DNA of 64,000 nucleotides from DTPU01 sp963827855 (GTDB lineage Bacteria; Planctomycetota; Phycisphaerae; Sedimentisphaerales; Anaerobacaceae), in NCBI GenBank assembly GCA_963827855.1, contig CAWHBY010000001.1, positions 248,001 through 312,000 on the forward strand, read 5' to 3'. Within the stretch, counting starts at the first letter, position 1. Every line of letters starts with the position of its first letter. The notes under the pieces are model-generated. The model was not told where the DNA came from, ran no database searches, and was given only the letters and a program-made list of their open reading frames with translations. The position numbers and the translations under genes were made by a program. Below, one piece after another: positions 1-8,391 of the stretch.

Positions 1-562
1 ACGCCCCCAGGGTCGTACGGCCCAACACCTCTCCAGGCACCAGCGGGATCTTGGCGGCGGTCGCCGTGCTGCCAGCGGACTCCCAGGCTACCTTCATATC
101 GTCAAGCTGCCCTGCGAGCAGGTCCACGGCCAGTGACAGGAGGGTGTCCCCCTCTCTTTCGGGCTCTGATGGCTGCAGCCTGAGTTCAGTTCGGTCGTTT
201 CCACGGAGCAGGGTGTTCAGTGCTGCCGAGGCCTTTTCTTGGCTGTCGTACGTCGGCCCGACTGCAGTCGCCTGGCGTGCTACGAGGCGGGCGGACGGAA
301 ACGGATACCTGCAAAGGGCCTGGTCCTCCTTCCACGTGCCGGCTGCCGCGGACAGTGCCCGATCGAACAGCAGCCACTCGGTCTCGATCTCTGCCTTCAG
401 GCTGCGAAGCTCCCGGGTGGTCATCACCAGATGCATCTCGCTCTGGTCGTGGTTGGTGACCTTGACCACGGCGAATCCAGATGGGTCGCCGCTGCCCAGC
501 GCGTGGCACAACGCGGCCCACAGGCCCATCCCCATGACTGCAGCAAGGAATGTGCGTTTCAT
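1..562 (-). CDS. Exported hypothetical protein (3' end outside window)
   Basis: The reading frame is open from an ATG at 562 down to the window edge, so the C-terminus is missing; 187 codons are visible. The N-terminus MKRTFLAAVMGMGLWAALCHA is a clear Sec signal peptide: a basic start, a hydrophobic core and an Ala-x-Ala-like end. The mature part is moderately charged, has a helical stretch (TTRELRSLKAEIETEWLLFD) and no motif I recognise. No good Shine-Dalgarno sequence precedes the ATG. I infer a secreted or periplasmic protein and assign no function. Confidence 0.6.
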   Translation of the reverse strand, partial: MKRTFLAAVMGMGLWAALCHALGSGDPSGFAVVKVTNHDQSEMHLVMTTRELRSLKAEIETEWLLFDRALSAAAGTWKEDQALCRYPFPSARLVARQATAVGPTYDSQEKASAALNTLLRGNDRTELRLQPSEPEREGDTLLSLAVDLLAGQLDDMKVAWESAGSTATAAKIPLVPGEVLGRTTLGA

Positions 563-715
563 GATGTAATCATAGTTCCCACGCCCCTGCAGGTCAATCC
601 CGCTGGCTTCAGGGAAGACAGAGAGACTGGAGTGTGAATTACGGAGGCGTGAGTATACGCCGACCGATGATTACTGTTTCAAGGTCCGACCCCCTGATCC
701 CCTATCAGCGGCCCC

Positions 716-1215
716 CTATTCCAGGGGTTTGATGCCCCGAAAGAACTCTGCTGGATCGAAGCCATAGCTCTTGGTGAAATAGTCACGGACGAGATTCGAC
801 TTGGTGCAAACAAGGTCAGTACTCCTCGCTATCTCCCTGATCGCATCCTCTATGTATTTCTCCGGCAATTCCCTCCGAATGATGTCATGCAAGAGTTCGT
901 TGCGATGAATTCTCATCTGATTGATCTGTTCGAAACAGTCATCCTGATACCGACAGTTTCGTGCGTACGTGAATTCCTCTCGTCGCTGGGGTCAAATCGC
1001 AGGCCGAGAACAGTCAAGCTCTTCCTAAACTCGGGCGGTTTAGACTCGCGGTTGGCCTGCGCGTGGCTGCTGTCTTGCGCTACATCTCTTATGACGCTTT
1101 CTATGAACGACGTAATGATCAGAACATCCCGGTAGCGTGGTGTGGGTCTCTGCCTTGCGTATAGTCTGAACTGGTTCTTGACCCATTCTCTATTTGTCAT
1201 ATTGACTCGACTCAT
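716..1215 (-). CDS. Small HEPN-like protein, split by one frameshift near 975-985
   Basis: Two minus-strand frames read as one protein. The upstream frame (start ATG 1215, GGAG just before it) gives MSRVNMTNREWVKNQ...LRFDPSDE. The downstream frame gives EEFTYARNCRYQDDCFEQIN, then QMRIHRNELLHDIIRRELPEKY, ending at 716. The switch needs one base lost near 975-985. The joined protein would be about 165 aa. RNELLH fits the R-N-x3-H signature of HEPN ribonuclease-type domains, inside a predicted helix. Alternatively the two frames are separate genes, because the stop TGA (915-913) overlaps an ATG (916-914), as in translationally coupled pairs. The smooth sequence upstream of that ATG in the second frame favours a single broken gene. 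The HEPN assignment rests on one short motif. Confidence 0.5.
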
Positions 1216-1297
1216 AACTCCAATTCTCGCGGTCGGACATGCGTCCAGTCGAGGCGCCTCAGCTCCGCCTGCTGGTCGCCGATGTCCCACATCTACG

Positions 1298-2839
1298 CTA
1301 TCGTGACGTGCCTTTGGCCGTCACGAGCTCTGAGGCAGAGGCGGCCGACCTTCCTTCTTCGTCGATGGCCCTCGTGGAGAGGAGGTGGAGGCCGGATTCC
1401 TTCACGGACCAGGTGGCCTGCCAGCCGTCCGAGGGGTCGGTGTCCTCTGCGATTCTCTCGCCGTCCACGAGGAACTCCACAGACACCAAGGCTGCGCCTG
1501 CGGTCGAGGCCTCAGCGACCAGGCTGACCTTGGTGCTGACACGGACCTCGGAGCCATCGGCCGGGCTGGTTAGGTGTACGGTAGGGGGCCTGGCGTGGAT
1601 TGTGAGCCAGCTCCCAGCCCAAGCTGAGAGATCCCTGGAATCCACCAGGCCATCGGACCAGGGTGTGGGCGCGATGTCTGCACCAGACCCTGGCTGACGC
1701 CACTGACTGGCGAGTTCTGCGAAGTCCTGGAGGTCCACCGAGCCATCGGCATTCAGGTCTGCGAGGCACACGGGCTGGTTTGGGTCCCGGGGGTCTGCCA
1801 TGGGATTGTACTGCCAGGTTGCGAACAGGTACCAGGCCTGGGAGGGCACGAAGATCGTGGTTGCGCCCGTGGCCCAGGCTGGGTCGTTGGTGTGGCTGGC
1901 AATGCCTGCGGTGCCGGGCCACAGGGCACTTGGCATCATGGCCCGGTCCAGTTCTGCGAGCACCTGCTGGGCCCTGTCGTGCTGGCCGGCGACGTGGTAT
2001 GCAGCGGCCATCTGGCCCGTCCCCTCCAGCCAGATCCGATCCACGGAGACGAAATCCGAGAAGCCTCTCACCAGGTTGCCTGTTGCCTGGCAGACCTCCT
2101 GCCTGGAGAAGATGGTCTCTGCATAGCTGAGCGTCCGGCTGTAGTCGGTGCCTAGGCTGGCGACAGCCCACGAGGAGCAGTCCAGGGCCGATTCAGCCAC
2201 CGTCGAGCCCATCTTGAACCTGCCTTCAGAAGGGACCCACATCTTGGACCTGAGGTAGTCTGCGATTCGCCTCCGTTCCCGTGGATATTCGATCAGGGCT
2301 GCATGGCAATCCAGGTTGGCCTCTGTCGACTTCCAGTCCATGGGGCCGGCTGTATTGAAGCCTGCACGGATGCCGCCATCCACGTCCTGCAGCCGGACGA
2401 TCCAGTCTGCGATCGTCCTACGCATCTTCCCGAAGGTGTTCCTTCCCGTCACCTGGAGATGGGTGTTCAGGGCGATCAGGAGCCAGGCGTTGTCGCCTAC
2501 CCAGCGATCTGTATCGAGATAGGGCAGGCCGGTCCTGGCGTCCCAGAACTGGCAGAATCCCCCTGGCGAAGACTCTGCCACGGATTCGGTGTACTGGGCG
2601 AAGAAGGAGAAGATCCGCTCCGCCCTGGGGATGTCTCCCTGGTGCATGTAGCAGAGGCTGGCGAGTGCGTTGGTATAAACGCCTGAGAGGTCATCTTTCT
2701 CCTGATTGCCGAGGAGCCCTGTCGGGCTCTGCTGGAGAACGAGCCACTCGTAGACCTTCACCGGGTTCGCCGCAGCAGGGGTCTGCCAGCCAGCCGCCAG
2801 CCAGGCTACTGCAATCAATAGGATCCTCGTGGGTCGCAT
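1298..2839 (-). CDS. Secreted helical-toroid (glycosidase-like) protein with dockerin-like module and Ig-like domain
   Basis: 513 aa. Residues 1-24 form a signal peptide (MRPTRILLIAVAWLAAGW...). Residues about 26-345 are made of helical hairpins with motifs such as YTNALASLCYMHQGD, RWVGDNAWLLIALN and EGTGQMAAAYHVAGQ, the style of six-hairpin/alpha-alpha toroid carbohydrate-active proteins. Residues 358-412 hold two EF-hand-like segments (DLNADGSVDLQDFAELASQW, then GLVDSRDLSAWAGSWL), a dockerin type I-like module very common in Phycisphaerae. Residues 418-508 form an Ig-like domain (PPTVHLTSPADGSEV...). I infer a cell-surface or secreted polysaccharide-related protein. The toroid assignment is from pattern only; no catalytic acid can be named. 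It is convergent with nothing and stands alone. Confidence 0.65.
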   Translation of the reverse strand: MRPTRILLIAVAWLAAGWQTPAAANPVKVYEWLVLQQSPTGLLGNQEKDDLSGVYTNALASLCYMHQGDIPRAERIFSFFAQYTESVAESSPGGFCQFWDARTGLPYLDTDRWVGDNAWLLIALNTHLQVTGRNTFGKMRRTIADWIVRLQDVDGGIRAGFNTAGPMDWKSTEANLDCHAALIEYPRERRRIADYLRSKMWVPSEGRFKMGSTVAESALDCSSWAVASLGTDYSRTLSYAETIFSRQEVCQATGNLVRGFSDFVSVDRIWLEGTGQMAAAYHVAGQHDRAQQVLAELDRAMMPSALWPGTAGIASHTNDPAWATGATTIFVPSQAWYLFATWQYNPMADPRDPNQPVCLADLNADGSVDLQDFAELASQWRQPGSGADIAPTPWSDGLVDSRDLSAWAGSWLTIHARPPTVHLTSPADGSEVRVSTKVSLVAEASTAGAALVSVEFLVDGERIAEDTDPSDGWQATWSVKESGLHLLSTRAIDEEGRSAASASELVTAKGTSR

Positions 2840-3060
2840 TCTATTCCCATCATAGTAACCTGGGTCTGCCGGGTCAACTGGAGGCGGTCCCTGGCTCTCG
2901 GCGTGTGGATGATCGTTGACGTTGCGTCATGAAGGGGATATACTCTGATACGCTCGAAAGCACCGGATCCACTGCAGCAGCAACGGAGGCTGCTCGTCAC
3001 ACGGATGTGCAGGACATCGTCCCGCGGCTTCGGCCGGTTCAACACAGAGGAGGAGTGATC

Positions 3061-6000
3061 ATGACCACAGTCTCGTTTGCAGTCATTTTGGCGCTGTTTG
3101 GCGTGGTTCCGGGTGAGACGGCGGGATGGGGCACGGGCGAGGTGAAGTTCAGGGCCCTCGTGATGACGGCCGAGCACCAGGAGATCTATCCCGTCTGCGC
3201 AGGCCAGTACACGGTCGAGGTCTCCGTGGATGCAGTCCTCGAAGATCCCATGGGGGTGCTGGAGTACGTCACCAAGCTCGACATCTGCTACGCGAGCAAG
3301 CTGAATCTGGCCCGGTGGAGCACGGTCGAGGTGGTGGGCACCTACTCGGGCGGCGCCTGTCCTTTTGCCTATTGCGGCAGGGCGGAGGCCTCGTCCGTGG
3401 AGAAGCTCACGACCTGGGAGACGCCAGAGACGCCGGAGGAGCCGAATTGGATCAAGTACCCCACGATCACCACCGATTCGGCGGAGGCCACGGAGACCAC
3501 CGTGGTCCTCAAGGCAACCCTCCAGAGCGACGGCGGCGAGCCCAGCAAGTGCCGGTTCTCCTACAAGTCCCTCGATGGCCGCTGGTGGTATACCGAATGG
3601 AAGGAAGGCGTGACGAGCTGGTCGACCCTGACCCAGAAGGTCGCAGGGCTGGTCCCAGGCACCCGCTATCAGTACTCGGTCGAGGCGACGAACTCCGCAG
3701 GCTGGAGCGGTGGACGCGAGGGGACCTTTACGACCCTGCAAGAGAAGATCCCGCCCATTGCCAATCCCGCGGTGTGGATCTCGGAACCCCGTCAGGTCAA
3801 CGCGACCTCTATCACCATGGTGGCGGACATCGAGCGGGACGTGGCTGCGCCTGAGGAGTATGCCTTCGACTTCATCTCCAGCCCGACGGGCGGATCGGGT
3901 GGTTCGGACTCCCTATGGCAGCTTAGCCCGATGTACACGGACGTGGGACTGAATCCCAACCATCAGTACGGCTACCGCACCAAGGCCAGGGACAGCCACG
4001 GCAATGAGACCGCCTACTCCCTCGATCGGTATGAGTACACCGACGTAGAGACCCCTGAAGGCATCGCCTTCGGCCAGATCACGACCGCCAGCATTCAGGC
4101 CAAGAGCAGCAGTGCTCCCTCGGGCCTGGATCGCGGCAAGTCCGGCCTCAAGCTGGAGAACATCACGACGGGTACCCTGTCTGCCTGGCAGCGGGACAAC
4201 GCCTTGTGGACGAGCGATGGGTTGCTGCCGAATACCCGCTATGGATTCAGGGCCCAGGCCCGCAACGGCGACGGCGACCTGACGCCCTTCAGCAGGGAGA
4301 CCTTCGTCTATACGCTGGCGGTCGTTCCGAGCACGGTCCAGTACTCAGGGGTGATGCCCACTGAGATCACGGCCAGTTGGAGCTCCAACGGCAACCCGGG
4401 CGGCACCCAGTACTGGTGCCAGAACACGGTTCGCAACGCCAACTCTGGCTGGACCACCAGTCTGCAGTGGCTGGACTCGCCCCTGTCCGCCAACGTCAAG
4501 TACACCTATCGCGTCAAGGCCCGCAACGGCGATGGCGTGGAAACCGCCCTCTCTTCGCCCATCTCGGTCTACTCGGCCATCGAGACGCCTGCAGGCGTGG
4601 CCCTCGGGACGATCACGACCAACAGCATACAGGTCAAGTCCCGCAGCGCCGCCTCGGGCCTGGACCAGGGCGACTCGGGGCTGTGGTTCGAGAACGTCAC
4701 CACAGGCCAGGCCTCTTCCTGGCGCAAGGACAGCGGTCTTTGGACCAGCGATGGGCTCCTGCCCAATCGCGGCTATGGCTTCAGGGTGCGGGCCCGCAAC
4801 GGCGACGGCGTGCAGACTCCTTATAGTGACATCCTGTACGTCTTCACCTACGCCAACCTGCCTGCTGCTGCCTCCTTTGCCGCGGTCGGCGCCACCAGCA
4901 TCCAGGTTCAATGGCTGGCCAATGGAAATCCTGCAGGCACGCGCTACCTCTGCGAGAACACCACGGCAGGCATGAACTCCGGCTGGACCACGGACACCTC
5001 GTGGGACAACCCGGGTCTATCGCCCAACACCTCGTACACCTATCGGGTCAAGGCCCGCAACGCCGAGGGCGTGGAGACCGGCTGGGTCAGTCTGGGATCG
5101 CAGTCCACGGACTATCGCACCTTGACGATCAATGCGACCACCGGCGGCCAGGTGACCTCGCCCGGCGCAGGCACATTCAGATACGCCCAGAGCTCGACCG
5201 TCAACCTCGTCGCTGCGCCGGCCAGTGGATACCACTTCCTGTGCTGGACAGGCAGCGCGGTGGACGCGGGTCGGGTCGCGGATCCGGATGCGGCCCAGAC
5301 CACCGCACAGGTGGATGCACACTATACGCTGACTGCCAATTTCCTGCGCACGCGAATCTACGTGGATAGGCGTGCCACCGGTGCAAAGGATGGTTCGACC
5401 TGGAAGAATGCCTATACCTCTCTCCAGGATGCCCTCGATGCTGCACAGAGGGGCAACGAGATCTGTATTGCCCAGGGGACCTACAGTCCTGACCTGGGTG
5501 CGACCGTCCAGGCGGGCGACCGTCTGGTCTCCTTCGAGCTCAAGAGCAACGTGACCCTCAGAGGCGGGTACGCAGGCCTTTCGCTGGCTGACCCCGATAC
5601 CCGCGACATCGCGGCCTACACGACCGTCCTCAGCGGAGACCTGAAGGGGGACGACCGGGCGGTCTCGGAGTCGTTCGACCTGTACAGTGAGACCTACCGG
5701 ACCGACAACAGCCTCCACGTGGTCGTCGGGTATGACGTCGACAACACGGTCCTGATCGAGGGCGTCACCGTCACGGGCGGCAACGGGCTCGACGGGGCGG
5801 GCGTCTGCCTGATCCGCAGCCATCCGACCTTCTCCCAGTGCATCCTCCAGGCCAACCGCGCGGGACAGCTCTCGGGCGACGGTCTGGTGGGCTGGGGCGA
5901 GGGCGCAGGCGCCTCCTGCTACCAGTCCAGCCCCGTGTTCTCCAAGTGTACCTTCTCCATGAACTGGGCAGGGGGGCAGGGAGGCGGCCTGTACAGCGTG

Positions 6001-6882
6001 GAGAGCAGCCCCACTCTGACCAGTTGCACGTTCCGCGGCAATGAGGCCTCCATCCAGGGAGGCGGCGTGTGCGTCGAGGACAGCAACGCGGCGTGGGTCG
6101 ATTGCACGTTCCACGGCAACACCTCCGGCGACGGTGGTGCGGTCTGCATCATAGAGACGAGCGACTGCCGCATCACCTCCTGTCGCTTCTTTGGCAACGG
6201 CGGACACGGCCTGGGCGGCGCGGTCTTCGCCGCAGGCCGGGGCCTCACGATCGCCAACAGTGTCTTCAGCGGCAATCTCGCGATGGTGGATGGCGCCGGA
6301 CTGGCCGTGACACAGGGTACTGCGAGCCTGGCCAACTGCACCTTCTGCCGCAACCTGGCAGAGGGCAAGCAGCCAGGCTGGGCCCTCGCGGTCTACGACA
6401 GCCGCGTGTCTCTGGCCAACTGCATCCTCTGGGACCCCGTGGATACCTCGGGTGCGCAGATTGCAGTGGTCAACGCCCTCCAGACCAATCCCGTCCTGAG
6501 CGTATCCCGCTGCGATGTGCTGGGCGGGGACGCGGCAGTCATACGAAAGGGCGCAGTGACCGTGACCTGGGGCACCGGCAACCTCGATGCGGACCCGGTC
6601 TTCAAGAGTGCGGCAGGCGCCGATGGTACTGCAGGCACCCTGGACGACGATCTGCACCTGAAGGCTGGTTCGCCCTGCGTGGATAGCGGCGACAACACAG
6701 CAGTGCCGCTGGACGTTGACGACCTGAACGCGAACGGCAATCGCACAGAGCGGCTGCCTCTCGACGCGGGCGGCCAGCCTCGCTTCGTGGACCGACCGGA
6801 TGCCCAGAACACGGGGGTGGCGGATGCCCCGCTCTATCCCGCGATCTTGGACATTGGGGCGTACGAGCTGAGCGGAAACTAA
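3061..6882 (+). CDS. Large secreted fibronectin-III / beta-helix protein
   Basis: 1273 aa from the ATG at 3061. An upstream in-frame ATG at 2929 exists, but 3061 has a strong GAGGAGG-type ribosome binding site and is followed directly by a signal peptide (MTTVSFAVILALFGVVPGETA). Residues about 120-680 hold repeated fibronectin type III-like units with recurring phrases (LSPNTSYTYRVKARN, LLPNRGYGFRVRARNGDG). Residues about 684-760 form an InlB-B-repeat-like unit (INATTGGQVTSPGAG ... YHFLCWTG). From about residue 764 (IYVDRRATGAKDGSTWKNAY) to the end is a right-handed parallel beta-helix with repeated CTFxxNxA rungs, closing with DIGAYELSGN, the usual end of choice-of-anchor-Q proteins. The likely role is a surface adhesin or polysaccharide-binding protein; no enzyme activity is supported. 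Confidence 0.75.
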   Translation: MTTVSFAVILALFGVVPGETAGWGTGEVKFRALVMTAEHQEIYPVCAGQYTVEVSVDAVLEDPMGVLEYVTKLDICYASKLNLARWSTVEVVGTYSGGACPFAYCGRAEASSVEKLTTWETPETPEEPNWIKYPTITTDSAEATETTVVLKATLQSDGGEPSKCRFSYKSLDGRWWYTEWKEGVTSWSTLTQKVAGLVPGTRYQYSVEATNSAGWSGGREGTFTTLQEKIPPIANPAVWISEPRQVNATSITMVADIERDVAAPEEYAFDFISSPTGGSGGSDSLWQLSPMYTDVGLNPNHQYGYRTKARDSHGNETAYSLDRYEYTDVETPEGIAFGQITTASIQAKSSSAPSGLDRGKSGLKLENITTGTLSAWQRDNALWTSDGLLPNTRYGFRAQARNGDGDLTPFSRETFVYTLAVVPSTVQYSGVMPTEITASWSSNGNPGGTQYWCQNTVRNANSGWTTSLQWLDSPLSANVKYTYRVKARNGDGVETALSSPISVYSAIETPAGVALGTITTNSIQVKSRSAASGLDQGDSGLWFENVTTGQASSWRKDSGLWTSDGLLPNRGYGFRVRARNGDGVQTPYSDILYVFTYANLPAAASFAAVGATSIQVQWLANGNPAGTRYLCENTTAGMNSGWTTDTSWDNPGLSPNTSYTYRVKARNAEGVETGWVSLGSQSTDYRTLTINATTGGQVTSPGAGTFRYAQSSTVNLVAAPASGYHFLCWTGSAVDAGRVADPDAAQTTAQVDAHYTLTANFLRTRIYVDRRATGAKDGSTWKNAYTSLQDALDAAQRGNEICIAQGTYSPDLGATVQAGDRLVSFELKSNVTLRGGYAGLSLADPDTRDIAAYTTVLSGDLKGDDRAVSESFDLYSETYRTDNSLHVVVGYDVDNTVLIEGVTVTGGNGLDGAGVCLIRSHPTFSQCILQANRAGQLSGDGLVGWGEGAGASCYQSSPVFSKCTFSMNWAGGQGGGLYSVESSPTLTSCTFRGNEASIQGGGVCVEDSNAAWVDCTFHGNTSGDGGAVCIIETSDCRITSCRFFGNGGHGLGGAVFAAGRGLTIANSVFSGNLAMVDGAGLAVTQGTASLANCTFCRNLAEGKQPGWALAVYDSRVSLANCILWDPVDTSGAQIAVVNALQTNPVLSVSRCDVLGGDAAVIRKGAVTVTWGTGNLDADPVFKSAAGADGTAGTLDDDLHLKAGSPCVDSGDNTAVPLDVDDLNANGNRTERLPLDAGGQPRFVDRPDAQNTGVADAPLYPAILDIGAYELSGN

Positions 6883-6954
6883 CCTGTGCTCCTCAAAGGC
6901 CTTCGGTCCTGAGCGGTCGTATGCGATCCCTGATCGCATCCTGCGGATGTTTGT

Positions 6955-6982
6955 TTGACATGGGGCCGGTTGTGGGTAGAAT
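6955..6982 (+). promoter_or_regulatory. Sigma-70-like promoter upstream of tRNA-His
   Basis: TTGACA at 6955-6960 and TAGAAT at 6977-6982 are separated by 16 bases. Start of transcription is expected near 6988-6990, which is exactly where the following hairpin begins. Confidence 0.6.
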
Positions 6983-6987
6983 ACTGT

Positions 6988-7023
6988 GGTGCGTCGGGTT
7001 TATTTCTCGACGCACCTTTTTTT
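6988..7023 (+). terminator. Intrinsic terminator between promoter and tRNA-His
   Basis: A perfect 9-bp stem (GGTGCGTCG 6988-6996 with CGACGCACC 7008-7016) is followed by seven T (7017-7023). It lies only a few bases ahead of tRNA-His and directly at the predicted start site of the promoter at 6955-6982. It may end transcription of the gene finishing at 6882, or attenuate the tRNA transcript. Confidence 0.65.
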
Positions 7024-7026
7024 GAC

Positions 7027-7101
7027 GGTGAGAGTAGCTCAGTTGGATAGAGCATCGGATTGTGGTTCCGAGGGTCGCGGGTTCGAATCCCGTCTTTCAC
7101 C
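7027..7101 (+). tRNA. tRNA-His (GTG anticodon)
   Basis: A full cloverleaf can be folded. The acceptor GTGAGAG (7028-7034) pairs with CTTTCAC (7094-7100), with one G-U pair. The extra 5' G at 7027 lies opposite C at 7101, the G-1:C73 pair diagnostic of tRNA-His. The anticodon stem TCGGA/TCCGA encloses loop TTGTGGT with anticodon GTG. The T stem GCGGG/CCCGT encloses TTCGAAT. No CCA is encoded. Confidence 0.93.
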
Positions 7102-7115
7102 CTTTTCAAGCCTAA

Positions 7116-7318
7116 GGGCCTGTGTAGAAGTAACCTGTCCATTTTCCATCTCATCTTCGGGCCATCTTGGGCCGCGACTCAATCGCGAAATCCTGATCCC
7201 TCGCAAGGCTCGGGACAGGCTCCGAAGGGCATTACGCCTCCGGTTTCGCTCAATCGTCACACCCCAATCTGACCCGAATCTGAGCGGAAAATTGAATACG
7301 TTATTTCTACGCAGGCCC
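7116..7318 (+). repeat. MITE-like repeat, copy 1
   Basis: A 203-bp element with inverted ends: GGGCCTGTGTAGAAGTAAC on the left, and the reverse complement of its right end reads GGGCCTGCGTAGAAATAAC. It is flanked on both sides by TAA (7113-7115 and 7319-7321), a 3-bp target duplication. The internal block (CATCTCATCTTCGGGCCATC ... CGGTTTCGCTCAATC) recurs in the copies at 11417-13342 and 51167-51346. It encodes no protein. Confidence 0.8.
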
Positions 7319-7321
7319 TAA

Positions 7322-7730
7322 AGGCTGACCCTTCCCTGAGCGAGAATCGCACCCAATATAGGCGATTCCCTAATTGAGCAAGGTCTGTACTGTCGGCAGC
7401 ATACGTGCAGGAACGATGTCTTGGCTATCTACGGTATAGGAGCGCAGTCTATGAGGTCGAATGGGAAGGCCCGGTACAGACAACGAAACGGTCCATCCGA
7501 AAGGACACTGGAGTTCCATTGTGCTTGGCTTTGCCAGCCAAGTGAACGGGCAAGGGACCTGCCGCCATAGGGACGGAGGTGATTTGCGGCCCGTTCAAGC
7601 CCTTGCCTCGATGGGCCATTGCGCGAACCACGGCAAGCCGGTCTGGTTGGACGTGTTGGAGCGTTGATACTACATAGAACTCCGAGGTACGTAAGTGGGT
7701 TTCAGATGTAACGAAAGGTGAAGGGATTCA
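7322..7730 (+). other. Gene-free stretch with several hairpins, upstream of PEP-CTERM gene
   Basis: I see no convincing gene. Between about 7490 and 7600 there are successive stems: GTCC/GGAC closing a CCGAAAGG-type loop (7491-7506), CTTGGCT/AGCCAAG (7524-7542), and GAACGGGC/GCCCGTTC (7544-7551 with 7589-7596). It could be a structured leader or small RNA. It does not match a riboswitch class I recognise. A 68-codon open frame at 7461-7667 has no recognisable content. Confidence 0.3.
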
Positions 7731-8391
7731 ATGCAGAAGATAGTGTGGTGTACGACATTGTGTTTGTGCCTAGTAGGCGTGTCCTCGACGATGGCTACGC
7801 CGACCGTTCTGGTCCAGGGCGGCCTCTACCAGGCCGGTTCAGGCGGAGAATTCAAGGCCACTGTGGTGAGCGAAGGTTTTACCGGCAATCCGGTTGGGTC
7901 GGTGTTCCAGACATTCTGCGCAGAGAAGAATGAAGGCCTCTCGCTGGGCAGCACCTACTTTGCGGTGGTCAACACTGCGGCCGTGGCCGGAGGAGTCGGC
8001 GGCGGATCTCCGGACCCGCTCGATCCCAAGACCGCATGGCTGTACAATGAGTTCCTGAACGGCACCTTGGCGGGCTACGACTACCCCGACTCGACGGCCG
8101 ACGGCCGCATAGGCTCTGCCGGCACCCTCCAGAACGCGATCTGGTACCTGGAGGATGAGATCACCTCGCTGCCCGCTGGCCTGGCCACGAGTTTCTACAA
8201 TCTGGCCGTTGGCTCCGGCGCAGGATATTGGGGACGTCCGCGTGCTCAACCTGTATAGCAATGAGCGTCTGACCGACCGGGCGCAGGACATCCTGTGCCG
8301 GATCACAGCGGCTCCGGCCCCTGGGGCCATCCTGCTCGTCGGCATTGGCACTGGCCTTGTCGGCTGGTTCCGCAGAGCCAGGACACTGTAG
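7731..8391 (+). CDS. PEP-CTERM-type exported protein, one frameshift near 8217
   Basis: The start ATG at 7731 follows GAAGGG. The N-terminus MQKIVWCTTLCLCLVGVSSTMA is a signal peptide. The first frame runs to about 8218 (...YNLAVGSG). The protein continues one base further on as AQDIGDVRVLNLYSNE and ends APAPGAILLVGIGTGLVGWFRRARTL: a Pro-containing motif, a transmembrane stretch, then arginines. This is a PEP-CTERM sorting signal in the VPAPGAILL style of Phycisphaerae. Skipping one G or C around 8215-8219 restores about 219 codons. PEP-CTERM proteins are exported, sorted by exosortase and usually linked to extracellular polymer. Without the correction the product loses its sorting tail. Confidence 0.65.

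Noticed and set aside
5017..6939. 640-codon open frame on the minus strand
   Set aside because: It lies antisense to the beta-helix part of the 3061-6882 gene, whose signal peptide and repeats are clear; the antisense frame has no recognisable domain and reflects high GC.
6986..7321. Open frame reading VAQLDRASDCGSEGRGFESRL across the tRNA-His region
   Set aside because: This is the well-known false translation of a tRNA gene; the tRNA cloverleaf explains the sequence.
7460..7660. Possible c-di-GMP or cobalamin riboswitch before the PEP-CTERM gene
   Set aside because: Short resemblances (a CGAAAG loop, a CACTGG segment) are present, but the conserved cores of these riboswitches are not.
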